Below, piece by piece: positions 32,901-42,570 of a DNA stretch of 64,000 bases. The position numbers and the translations under genes were made by a program. The notes beneath the pieces are model-generated. The model searched no databases. It saw only the letters and a list, made by a program, of their open reading frames with translations, and was not told the origin of the DNA. How positions within the stretch are numbered: the first letter of the stretch is position 1; every line of letters starts with the position of its first letter. Origin of the DNA: Mesostigma viride (Eukaryota; Streptophyta; Mesostigmatophyceae; Mesostigmatales; Mesostigmataceae); NCBI GenBank assembly GCA_009746045.1, contig RPFO01000667.1, forward strand, positions 1,538,252 to 1,602,251, read 5' to 3'.

Positions 32901-35900
32901 CCTTGCCGCTCCTAAATCCCCTTCCCTCTTACCGTGTTCCCCCGTCCTCCTTGCCGCGCCTCATCCCCTTCCCTCTTCCCCTGTCCACTCCTCCTTGCCG
33001 CTCCTAAATCCCCTTCCCTCTTACCGTGTTCCCCCGTCCTCCTTGCCGCGCCTCATCCCCTTCCCTCTTCCCCTGTCCACTCCTCCTTGCCGCGCCTAAA
33101 TCCCCTTCCCTCTTACCGTGTTCCCCCGTCCTCCTTGCCGCGCCTCATCCCCTTCCCTCTTCCCCTGTCCACTCCTCCTTGCCGCGCCTCATCCCCTTCC
33201 CTCTTCCCCTGTCCACTCCTCCTTGCCGCTCCTAAATCCCCTTCCCTCTTACCGTGTTCCCCCGTCCTCCTTGCCGCGCCTCATCCCCTTCCCTCTTCCC
33301 CTGTCCACTCCTCCTTGCCGCTCCTAAATCCCCTTCCCTCTTACCGTGTTCCCCCGTCCTCCTTGCCGCGCCTCATCCCCTTCCCTCTTCCCCTGTCCAC
33401 TCCTCCTTGCCGCTCCTAAATCCCCTTCCCTCTTACCGTGTTCCCCCGTCCTCCTTGCCGCGCCTCATCCCCTTCCCTCTTCCCCTGTCCACTCCTCCTT
33501 GCCGCGCCTCATCCCCTTCCCTCTTCCCCTGTCCACTCCTCCTTGCCGCGCCTCATCCCCTTCCCTCTTCCCCTGTCCACTCCTCCTTGCCGCTCCTAAA
33601 TCCCCTTCCCTCTTACCGTGTTCCCCCGTCCTCCTTGCCGCGCCTCATCCCCTTCCCTCTTCCCCTGTCCACTCCTCCTTGCCGCTCCTAAATCCCCTTC
33701 CCTCTTACCGTGTTCCCCCGTCCTCCTTGCCGCGCCTCATCCCCTTCCCTCTTCCCCTGTCCACTCCTCCTTGCCGCTCCTAAATCCCCTTCCCTCTTAC
33801 CGTGTTCCCCCGTCCTCCTTGCCGCGCCTCATCCCCTTCCCTCTTCCCCTGTCCACTCCTCCTTGCCGCGCCTCATCCCCTTCCCTCTTCCCCTGTCCAC
33901 TCCTCCTTGCCGCGCCTAAATCCCCTTCCCTCTTACCGTGTTCCCCCGTCCTCCTTGCCGCGCCTCATCCCCTTCCCTCTTCCCCTGTCCACTCCTCCTT
34001 GCCGCGCCTCATCCCCTTCCCTCTTCCCCTGTCCACTCCTCCTTGCCGCGCCTAAATCCCCTTCCCTCTTACCGTGTTCCCCCGTCCTCCTTGCCGCGCC
34101 TCATCCCCTTCCCTCTTCCCCTGTCCACTCCTCCTTGCCGCTCCTAAATCCCCTTCCCTCTTACCGTGTTCCCCCGTCCTCCTTGCCGCGCCTCATCCCC
34201 TTCCCTCTTCCCCTGTCCACTCCTCCTTGCCGCTCCTAAATCCCCTTCCCTCTTACCGTGTTCCCCCGTCCTCCTTGCCGCGCCTCATCCCCTTCCCTCT
34301 TCCCCTGTCCACTCCTCCTTGCCGCTCCTAAATCCCCTTCCCTCTTACCGTGTTCCCCCGTCCTCCTTGCCGCGCCTCATCCCCTTCCCTCTTCCCCTGT
34401 CCACTCCTCCTTGCCGCTCCTAAATCCCCTTCCCTCTTACCGTGTTCCCCCGTCCTCCTTGCCGCGCCTCATCCCCTTCCCTCTTCCCCTGTCCACTCCT
34501 CCTTGCCGCTCCTAAATCCCCTTCCCTCTTACCGTGTTCCCCCGTCCTCCTTGCCGCGCCTCATCCCCTTCCCTCTTCCCCTGTCCACTCCTCCTTGCCG
34601 CTCCTAAATCCCCTTCCCTCTTACCGTGTTCCCCCGTCCTCCTTGCCGCGCCTCATCCCCTTCCCTCTTCCCCTGTCCACTCCTCCTTGCCGCGCCTAAA
34701 TCCCCTTCCCTCGTACCGTGTTCCCCCGTCCTCCTTGCCGCGCCTCATCCCCTTCCCTCTTCCCCTGTCCACTCCTCCTTGCCGCTCCTAAATCCCCTTC
34801 CCTCTTACCGTGTTCCCCCGTCCTCCTTGCCGCGCCTCATCCCCTTCCCTCTTCCCCTGTCCACTCCTCCTTGCCGCTCCTAAATCCCCTTCCCTCTTAC
34901 CGTGTTCCCCCGTCCTCCTTGCCGCGCCTCATCCCCTTCCCTCTTCCCCTGTCCACTCCTCCTTGCCGCTCCTAAATCCCCTTCCCTCTTACCGTGTTCC
35001 CCCGTCCTCCTTGCCGCGCCTCATCCCCTTCCCTCTTCCCCTGTCCACTCCTCCTTGCCGCGCCTCATCCCCTTCCCTCTTCCCCTGTCCACTCCTCCTT
35101 GCCGCGCCTCATCCCCTTCCCTCTTCCCCTGTCCACTCCTCCTTGCCGCGCCTAAATCCCCTTCCCTCTTACCGTGTTCCCCCGTCCTCCTTGCCGCGCC
35201 TCATCCCCTTCCCTCTTCCCCTGTCCACTCCTCCTTGCCGCGCCTCATCCCCTTCCCTCTTCCCCTGTCCACTCCTCCTTGCCGCGCCTAAATCCCCTTC
35301 CCTCTTACCGTGTTCCCCCGTCCTCCTTGCCGCGCCTCATCCCCTTCCCTCTTCCCCTGTCCACTCCTCCTTGCCGCTCCTAAATCCCCTTCCCTCTTAC
35401 CGTGTTCCCCCGTCCTCCTTGCCGCGCCTCATCCCCTTCCCTCTTCCCCTGTCCACTCCTCCTTGCCGCGCCTCATCCCCTTCCCTCTTCCCCTGTCCAC
35501 TCCTCCTTGCCGCGCCTAAATCCCCTTCCCTCTTACCGTGTTCCCCCGTCCTCCTTGCCGCGCCTCATCCCCTTCCCTCTTCCCCTGTCCACTCCTCCTT
35601 GCCGCGCCTCATCCCCTTCCCTCTTCCCCTGTCCACTCCTCCTTGCCGCGCCTAAATCCCCTTCCCTCTTACCGTGTTCCCCCGTCCTCCTTGCCGCGCC
35701 TCATCCCCTTCCCTCTTCCCCTGTCCACTCCTCCTTGCCGCGCCTAAATCCCCTTCCCTCTTACCGTGTTCCCCCGTCCTCCTTGCCGCGCCTCATCCCC
35801 TTCCCTCTTCCCCTGTCCACTCCTCCTTGCCGCGCCTAAATCCCCTTCCCTCTTACCGTGTTCCCCCGTCCTCCTTGCCGCGCCTCATCCCCTTCCCTCT

Positions 35901-37994
35901 TCCCCTGTCCACTCCTCCTTGCCGCTCCTAAATCCCCTTCCCTCTTACCGTGTTCCCCCGTCCTCCTTGCCGCGCCTCATCCCCTTCCCTCTTCCCCTGT
36001 CCACTCCTCCTTGCCGCTCCTAAATCCCCTTCCCTCTTACCGTGTTCCCCCGTCCTCCTTGCCGCGCCTCATCCCCTTCCCTCTTCCCCTGTCCACTCCT
36101 CCTTGCCGCTCCTAAATCCCCTTCCCTCTTACCGTGTTCCCCCGTCCTCCTTGCCGCGCCTCATCCCCTTCCCTCTTCCCCTGTCCACTCCTCCTTGCCG
36201 CTCCTAAATCCCCTTCCCTCTTACCGTGTTCCCCCGTCCTCCTTGCCGCGCCTCATCCCCTTCCCTCTTCCCCTGTCCACTCCTCCTTGCCGCGCCTAAA
36301 TCCCCTTCCCTCTTACCGTGTTCCCCCGTCCTCCTTGCCGCGCCTCATCCCCTTCCCTCTTCCCCTGTCCACTCCTCCTTGCCGCGCCTCATCCCCTTCC
36401 CTCTTCCCCTGTCCACTCCTCCTTGCCGCTCCTAAATCCCCTTCCCTCTTACCGTGTTCCCCCGTCCTCCTTGCCGCGCCTCATCCCCTTCCCTCTTCCC
36501 CTGTCCACTCCTCCTTGCCGCTCCTAAATCCCCTTCCCTCTTACCGTGTTCCCCCGTCCTCCTTGCCGCGCCTCATCCCCTTCCCTCTTCCCCTGTCCAC
36601 TCCTCCTTGCCGCTCCTAAATCCCCTTCCCTCTTACCGTGTTCCCCCGTCCTCCTTGCCGCGCCTCATCCCCTTCCCTCTTCCCCTGTCCACTCCTCCTT
36701 GCCGCGCCTAAATCCCCTTCCCTCTTACCGTGTTCCCCCGTCCTCCTTGCCGCGCCTCATCCCCTTCCCTCTTCCCCTGTCCACTCCTCCTTGCCGCTCC
36801 TAAATCCCCTTCCCTCTTACCGTGTTCCCCCGTCCTCCTTGCCGCGCCTCATCCCCTTCCCTCTTCCCCTGTCCACTCCTCCTTGCCGCTCCTAAATCCC
36901 CTTCCCTCGTACCGTGTTCCCCCGTCCTCCTTGCCGCGCCTCATCCCCTTCCCTCTTCCCCTGTCCACTCCTCCTTGCCGCGCCTAAATCCCCTTCCCTC
37001 GTACCGTGTTCCCCCGTCCTCCTTGCCGCGCCTCATCCCTCTCTCATTCCTGCCACTCTCTCATCCCTGTCCCCCTGTTCCCTCCTCCATGCATGTCCTT
37101 TCGCCAGGGTGGGAAAAACCGAAACGGGGGACGTGCGGCAGATGTTACCACCTCGCCTCGTCAAACCCATCTCCCCCATTTGTTGTTCACCTCCCCCGTT
37201 TGTCCTTCACCTCCCCCGTTTGATGGTCCTCACCCCCACTCCCCTCTCTTACCAGGGTGGGACAAAACGGAGACGCGTGACGTGCGGCGGATCTATGTCC
37301 CCTACCACGCGAGCTTCCGCCGCAAAACCATCGAGCGCATCAAGAAGCTGTACGGCCGCGTGCGCTGGGGCCCTGCTGGTGTACGCCCCGTCATCGCGCC
37401 GTTGAAGACCACGCCACTGCTGGTGAAGAAATACCGGCTCAAGGAGAAGTACCCATCTATTGGCCTGCAGGTATGCGCATCACTTCGCGCGTTGACTATT
37501 ATTACTGTTGCTGTCGGCTCAAGGACGTGAAGCAGTCTACGTGCCTTTCATTCATTAGCATGTAGACTGCGTCTGATTGAAACCCTTGCTCCCAACCGGG
37601 CTCTAATTCTGTTTTCCCTCTGGCCTTTGCTCGGCATGCCTGTGTTCGTGCACATACGCAGGCCCTGGTGTTCATGGCGCAAACGTACGGCGTGGTCTAC
37701 TACTTTGGGTTCGACTTCTACCTGGCCGACCACGGCCACTATTACGAGGAGAAGGTCAAGAAGGACACGTGCCACAACATGTCAGACGAGGCCCGCGTGA
37801 TCAACGACATGGAGAGGGAAGGGACGCTGATCAAGCTGCAATGCGTCGTGGATAAGGGCCTGTGTCGTAAGGAGAACCAAATACGGCCGCAGCCGCTGCC
37901 GTACCGCCCCGGCTGCCGCATCGTGGGCGAGTACCGGGTGGACATCAAGGACAGAGCGCGCTTCTTAGCCCAGGGCGGCCCGGGTGGCCGCTAA
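29923..37994 (+). CDS. GT29 sialyltransferase-like glycosyltransferase, 5' incomplete
   Basis: Exons supported: 29923-30445, 37256-37470 and 37662-37994 (TAA). Junctions are AAAG/GTGGGG to TTACCAG/GGTGGG (phase 1) and CTGCAG/GTATGC to ATACGCAG/GCC (phase 0). The first exon starts after the CCACCAG acceptor; the true N-terminus with a membrane anchor is not found. Residues 1-100 are Pro/Ser-rich imperfect repeats. The sialylmotif L equivalent is VIVVGSGRSVLGSGMGPLID, lacking the Cys usual at its start. The sialylmotif S equivalent is PSIGLQALVFMAQTYG, followed by FGFDFYLADHGHYYEEK, which holds the HYYE motif and an HxxxxE arrangement. Family members transfer sialic acid or related sugars in the Golgi. 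In algae and plants the donor is uncertain, so the substrate cannot be stated. The 6.8-kb intron is almost wholly tandem repeats. Confidence 0.8.
30420..31100 (+). repeat. Six iterations of the GT29 exon end and donor
   Basis: The exon edge CATCATGCACATGCCCAAAG with GTGGGGG recurs at 30560-30590, 30676-30700, 30893-30920, 30993-31016 and 31077-31095, with increasing decay. The first three units also share AGTAACCCTTG downstream. A further exon relic (GTTGCGTCGGAGCGCAAGTC, 30793) matches exon positions 30390-30409. Copies 2 and 5 keep plausible donors (AGGTGGGG, AGGTAGGG). Confidence 0.8.
31176..31770. repeat. (CCCCG)n satellite with (CCCCA)n margins
   Basis: About 510 bp of CCCCG pentamers (31211-31720), with occasional CCCG, CCCTG and one CCCCA, flanked on both sides by pure CCCCA (31178-31210 and 31722-31768). 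It lies within the GT29 intron. The long Pro-Arg/Gly-Arg frames across it are artefacts. Confidence 0.95.
31950..32025 (+). repeat. Decayed copy of the GT29 exon-2 acceptor and start
   Basis: CGCCCGGGTGGGACAACCCT and the following GGCGCGTTACGCGTGCCAGA, ATCTGCGTGCCCTAGCGCAC resemble the real exon start (CCAGGGTGGGACAAAACGGA ... GCGTGACGTGCGGCGGATCT). The AG of the acceptor is CG here. Confidence 0.55.
32026..37040 (+). repeat. 5-kb minisatellite of 44- and 48-bp modules
   Basis: Module A (44 bp) is TCCTTGCCGCGCCTCATCCC, then CTTCCCTCTTCCCCTGTCCA and CTCC. Module B (48 bp) is TCCTTGCCGCTCCTAAATCC, then CCTTCCCTCTTACCGTGTTC and CCCCGTCC. The default order is AB (92 bp), with AA or AAA runs that stretch the spacing to 136 or more. 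The first half of B varies between CGCTCC and CGCGCC. Around 50 B modules are present and highly homogeneous. The sense strand is pyrimidine-rich and contains no AG. Many overlapping MFPRPP-type ORFs are artefacts of the repeat. Confidence 0.95.
37041..37255 (+). repeat. Second exon-2 acceptor copy and 3' intron end
   Basis: TTTCGCCAGGGTGGGAAAAA at 37100, then CCGAAACGGGGGACGTGCGG, is a better preserved copy of the real acceptor/exon start at 37251-37280 and keeps the AG (37106-37107). About 2.5 units of CACCTCCCCCGTTTG fill 37165-37225 before the real acceptor TCTCTTACCAG (37245-37255). Confidence 0.65.
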
Positions 37995-38070
37995 CTAATT
38001 AGAGGCGGATATCAAGGATAGAGCACGGTTCTTAGCCCAGGGCGGCCCGGTCAGCCTGGGTGGCCGCTGA
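37995..38070 (+). repeat. Tandem copy of the GT29 terminal coding segment
   Basis: GATATCAAGGATAGAGCACG (38008) and the following 40 bases, ending GGTGGCCGCTGA, repeat the last about 55 coding bases (GACATCAAGGACAGAGCGCG ... GGTGGCCGCTAA at 37941-37994). The copy has an 8-bp insertion and lies just after the stop. Confidence 0.85.
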
Positions 38071-38207
38071 TTAAAAATTTGTGCAGCATGGGGTAGAGAG
38101 CGCTTAGCCCCAGCCAGCATGTCGTAGTCAAACAACAAATAGTAAACTAAATGCTGCAAACTGCATAGTACTGGGGTAATTTTATGGCCGTCCATGTAGG
38201 AACTCAG

Positions 38208-38640
38208 CATTAGTGCACCCACAGAGATGCCAGACTCTCCTAATGAGTGGTTTCGATTGCAGCTGTGGCTAGCCTCCGGGCATAATCGAGGGAAGACGGG
38301 TGTCTAGAGCTGCCCCCTTCCCAGTGTGCAACCTACAGGTAGTCGGGCACTTCGCTCGCACCAACCAGGTAGACACATAATCTGGCCCCTCCTCAGGGCT
38401 GCGACCTGCTCAGCCTGGCAGGCACCTCCTCACGTGGGACGGGCCCAGCAATGCTAGACGCCGCAAGGCCCGCACTTTCAAGGAGCAGCTAGAAGAGGAT
38501 AGGGGGGGCCTAGGCCTCTCCGTGATTTGGAAAAAGATGATGGACAAGGCCAAGTGGGCTCAGGTTATAGAGGACAACGACCCCCAGGGGTCCAGTGGGG
38601 AAGCGCCCGCGTGTCTGCAAACGCGGGAAGCATTCTAGGC
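38208..38640 (+). pseudogene. LINE ORF2 C-terminal fragment
   Basis: 38208-38345 matches 61432-61560 (AGCATTAGTGCACCCACAG ... CAGACTCTCC). From 38335 the frame reads VVGHFARTNQVDT, then ARTFKEQLEED and [11 protein letters not shown], the post-RT tail also found at 46.2 kb. A TAG lies near 38637. It contains stops and has no catalytic region. Confidence 0.6.
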
Positions 38641-38730
38641 AAGACCACTAGGGTCGCGGGCACCATAGATATAGAGTAGGACTGTTTTTTGTACCTAGAT
38701 AGAATAGACCGGTAGGATTGCGTGTACCGA

Positions 38731-39164
38731 TCCATCCATCCATCCATCCATCCATCCATCCATCCATCCATCCATCCATCCATCCATCCATCCATCCATC
38801 CATCCATCCATCCATCCATCCATCCATCCATCCATCCATCCATCCATCCATCCATCCATCCATCCATCCATCCATCCATCCATCCATCCATCCATCCATC
38901 CATCCATCCATCCATGCATCCATCCATCCCTCCGTCCGTCCGTCCGTCCGTCCGTCCGTCCGTCCGTCCGTCCGTCCGTCCGTCCGTCCGTCCGTCCGTC
39001 CGTCCGTCCGTCCGTCCGTCCGTCCGTCCGTCCGTCCGTCCGTCCGTCCGTCCGTCCGTCCGTCCGTCCGTCCGTCCGTCCGTCCGTCTGTCCGTCCGTC
39101 CGTCCGTCCGTCCGTCCGTCTGTCCGTCCGTCCGTCCGTCCATCCATCCATTGATCCATCCATC
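38731..39164. repeat. (CATC)n-(CGTC)n-(CATC)n tetranucleotide array
   Basis: About 50 CATC units (38731-38930), a sharp switch to about 52 CGTC units (38931-39140, two TGTC variants), then CATC again to about 39164. It sits exactly where the related element at 46.5 kb has only CCCATCCATTGGGG. Open frames (WMDG/RTDG or HPSI/RPSV) are artefacts. Confidence 0.95.
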
Positions 39165-39181
39165 GGGGTGAATGCTCCGTG

Positions 39182-39330
39182 ACTCCCCAACGGGAGTGCT
39201 CACGAGTTGCCATGGAGTACTATGCTAATCTCATTAGAAAATAATTGCTCGGAAGTTACAATATCGTCTGCATCATGCCCCTGCGCGCAACCATATTAAT
39301 TAATTAATTAATTAATAACCATATAGTCAC
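39182..39330 (+). mobile_element. Retroelement 3' hairpin and flank
   Basis: ACTCCCCAACGGGAGT (39182-39197) is the 6-bp-stem version of the shared 3' hairpin. GAGTACTATGCTAATCTCAT with AATATCGTCTGCATCATG (39212-39276) matches 22995-23070. (TTAA)n lies at 39296-39315. Confidence 0.55.
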
Positions 39331-39332
39331 GG

Positions 39333-40195
39333 GTGGGGAGCATGCTCCCCGACACCGCCGATGATGTAGACATCCGCATCGGCCTGGCCTGGGCTAGGCT
39401 TCCTTCGCTCAAAACCTACTGGCGCTCGAAGGGCCTGGGCGAGCACTACAAGCGCATGCTCTTCAAGGTCCTCGTCCTCACGGTGCTTACGTATGGCGCC
39501 GAGGCATGGACACTCACGGACACGCTGGCCGCCAAGCTAGACGGCACCTTTCACAGGATGCTTCGACAGGTCCTGAATGTAGGGTTTTCCACGCATAGGT
39601 CATTAGAGTCTTTGTATCAGGGTATGCCTCGCATTTCGGACGAGATCGATTAGGCAGCGTAGGATAGCATTTGTAGGACATCTTGCTCGCACCAGTCAGG
39701 TAGATACCGCCCTTGCGCATGCCCCTTGGTCTCCGGCCGGCCCCCAGCGGTCTGGCCAACCAGGGCGGCACATCCTGACCTGGCCTGGCCCCAAGGACAT
39801 TCCTAGAAAGCTGGGTAAACCTGCCATGAGCTACATCCAGATGTTGCTGGCCGACCTCATGGTCCCAGCTCAGTTTGAACACCGCATTCATTCCCTCTCT
39901 CTTGCTTGGACTGCTATGAAAAACAAGAAGCGGCCGTCACTGCTATGCAGAACAAGAAGCGGTGGCAGAAGATTGTCCAGGCTCACACGCCAGCCCCTGT
40001 GGGCAAGCCCCCTCCCCCAAGTGGAAGGGGCGCTTTGCTGAGTAGCGTAGTTAGGATTTTCTAGACTAGATAGCTTAGAGTTAGCTTAGTTCGATTCCGC
40101 GGCTCCGCCCACCTCCACCCATCCTGAGCAAGGAATATGTGCTACATGATCTCCCAACGGAGTCACGTTATAATTTAATTTAATTTTATGTTTAA
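39333..40195 (+). pseudogene. LINE ORF2 C-terminus, 3' UTR and tail
   Basis: 39333-39653 is open and encodes WARLPSLKTYWRSKGLGEHY, FKVLVLTVLTYGAEAWTLTD and LDGTFHRMLRQVLNVG, the typical region after the RT thumb of many LINE ORF2 proteins. A frameshift near 39650 leads to FVGHLARTSQVDT-like and LADLMVPAQFEHRIHSLSL segments up to about 40040. The 3' UTR ends GTGCTACATGATCTCCCAAC-GGAG (40139-40162) and an AATTT tail. The RT catalytic core is absent. Confidence 0.7.
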
Positions 40196-40439
40196 TAGTC
40201 ACGGGCCTGTCCACGCCACCATATAGTCATTAGCAACCATATAGTCACGGGTCCACGCCACCATGCCATCTTCAGAAGGGTGTGTGGCAGGGCTGCGTGC
40301 TCTCGCCCCACATCTGTTAATTATTGTCGTTGATTATGTACGTAATGACTGATTCAGGCGCGCAATCGGTTTGCTCGCATTAAGTGGGTAGGGAACCCAG
40401 GGTGAAGGTCGCCAACAACTGAGTTCTGGCACGGTGGGG

Positions 40440-41220
40440 CGGACACGGAGATTAGTTAATTAAATCATTAGAAACATAACTCCGTTGGGAGTCATTGAAT
40501 TGAATTGAATTGAATTGTAACATAACTCCGTTGGGAGTATATGTAGCACATAGCCCAGAGAAGGGGCATATGGCCTATCATACATTCTAGGCTACTTCAT
40601 GCAAGGGTGGGAATGTAAGCTACCCCTGCTCTAGGTGCACCAGGGCACCTGCACCCTCATGGTCTATCACGCTATGCCCGGGTAAGGGGGGAGCATGCCT
40701 GTGAGGGAGGAAGATCATCATGGCTATACAAGAGCTAGGACATGGCTTCTCGACAGAGAGCATCTCTCTGCATGGCATAGCATGGCTCAATTCTTAATGC
40801 AACATCCATGGGGGTCCCGTTATAGGCAGGGCTTGGCTAAATTCTGTAGACAACATCCATGGGGGCCATTATGGGCGCACATGCGCGTGGGCCACATGCT
40901 AGGCTAAGCCTGACTAATCTACACTACTGGTATGAATTCCCTAGTCTGGGGTGGCAGGAGGGGGCTGCCAGCTAGGGCTTGTGGTCAACGTGGATGACCG
41001 CCCCCTGGGAGTCATATGTAGCACATATCCCGGAGCTTGAAGATCCTGGGCCGGATGCAAGTGCCCTGGTGCACCTAGAGAAAGGGTACGTCCTTTACAT
41101 CCCCACCCTTGCAGGAAGTAGCTTAGGATGTATGATAGGCCATATGCCCCCTCTCAAGGGCTATGTGCTACATATACTCCCAACGGAGTTATGTTACAAT
41201 TCAATTCAATTCAATTCAAT
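40440..41220. repeat. Inverted 3' UTR pieces sharing (CAATT)n tails
   Basis: The hairpin ACTCCGTTGGGAGT occurs at 40479-40492 and 40525-40538, either side of (TTGAA)4. 40525-40999 is a minus-oriented 3' UTR ending in the last ORF1 codons. 41050-41220 is plus-oriented and ends ACTCCCAACGGAGT (41176-41189) and (CAATT)n. Confidence 0.6.
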
Positions 41221-41875
41221 ATCCCGGAGAATGGGGCATATGGCTTTAACTACATTCTGGGCTACTTCCTGCAAGGTTGGGGATGTAAACGACACTTGCT
41301 CTAGGTGCACCATCAATGTAATGACCAAGGGCACCTAGCTGCACCACCATGCTCTCTCAGAGATCAATTAAGGCCTGTCATGGGGTGGAAGATCATCATG
41401 GATATACACGAGCTAGGGCATGGCTCAGTTCTCATCAGAGAGTGACTCTCTGCATATAGGCAGAGCTGGGCTAAATGCATGCTTAATGCATCATCCATGG
41501 GGCGTCCCATTATAGGCAGAGCGGGGCTGAAGTCTTAAAGCATCATCCATGGGGGCCATTATGGGCGCACATGCGCGTGGGCCACTTGCTATGCTAAGCC
41601 TTACTAATCTACACTACTGCTATATTCCCTAGACTGGGGTTGCTGGGGTGGCAGGGGGTGCCTGCCAGCTAGGGCTTGTGGTCGACGTGAATGACGTCCC
41701 CCCTCCAGTATACCGGTTTCCCCCGGCCCTGCCCTCTGCCGGAGCTGGAGGTAGTTCGGCCATATAGCTCCGTCGCGTCGTCGTTCGGTTGTACGTGCTG
41801 GGCCAGGGTCAAGTCGTCGTCCAGCGTGTAGCGAGTACGCCCTCGCCGGAGAGCTTCTTGCATTGGCATTTAAGG
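41221..41875 (-). mobile_element. 5'-truncated ORF1 element
   Basis: The minus-oriented 3' UTR starts at the (CAATT)n tail and runs to about 41652. It is followed by the ORF1 C-terminus (41653-41870: YTLDDDLTLAQ ... KPVYWRGDVIHVDHKP). The element stops at about 41875, where unrelated sequence begins. Confidence 0.65.
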
Positions 41876-42570
41876 GGACGGGACATGCCCGAATTTTTTG
41901 GCGCCAAAAAATTCGCGCCGGAACCGAAGGTCATAAATTTCACGTGCACGGTGCGCGCACCCCTTGCGGAAGTGGCCATGGCGACTGCGTTCAGGCGAAA
42001 CTACCACACTAGGGCAGGCGAAATGCAAAATTTTACTCGAATCTAAAAGACGATGAGTTTATGATGTTAGTTTGTGGCGGAAATCAGCTGGTTTACAATA
42101 TCGCTGCTGTTTTTTTATGCCATCGGCATGGGGGGTAATCTGAATTTTTTGGTCGCGCGGAATAAAATAGAATTCATGATAGCGGCAGTAAAATCGCGGT
42201 TGTTAGGGTTGTTTTGACCGTGAAGCAGGCGTTAATACCCTTTGCATCGAATTCTAAACCGAGCTGGTGCTTTTTTCCAGATTTTCGGCCATTGTCGGTA
42301 AGTAATTGTTCAGACCTGCGCACTGCGTGTCTGACCTGTCCATGGAAGAACGGCGGTTGTTGCGCGCCTGGGCGAGGGATTTACGAGGGCGAGGTACAGA
42401 TTTGTCGCGAATGTTATCTGCTATCAGTGCTTTCTTCTATGAGCTCATCGTTCGAGGTTTTTTGCGTTCTTTTTGGGCAGTTTCCGCCAGCTATCTCGCC
42501 GTCGCATGCCGTTGTGTTGTCGAATACCTGGCAGCTTTAGATTGTTTTCGTTGATGTCGTGATCAGGGCC
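41876..42570. other. CpG-containing unique region with E2F-like palindrome
   Basis: A perfect 26-bp palindrome, 41890-41915, has the core TTTTTTGGCGCCAAAAAA, which fits the E2F/DP consensus TTTSGCGCSAAA. Downstream ORFs (42214-42540 and 42306-42554, with MEERRLLRAWARDLRGRG) overlap in two frames and match nothing I recognise. A promoter is possible, but no gene is established. Confidence 0.4.

Noticed and set aside
31123-37405. Overlapping Pro/Arg/Gly-rich and MFPRPP-type ORFs, and a first impression of a CRISPR-like array
   Set aside because: The ORFs follow the satellite periods. The 44/48-bp modules are head-to-tail identical without unique spacers, in a eukaryotic intron, so this is not a CRISPR array.
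38565-39213. WMDG/RTDG and HPSI/RPSV repeat-protein ORFs
   Set aside because: Direct translation of (CATC)n/(CGTC)n, open in several frames.
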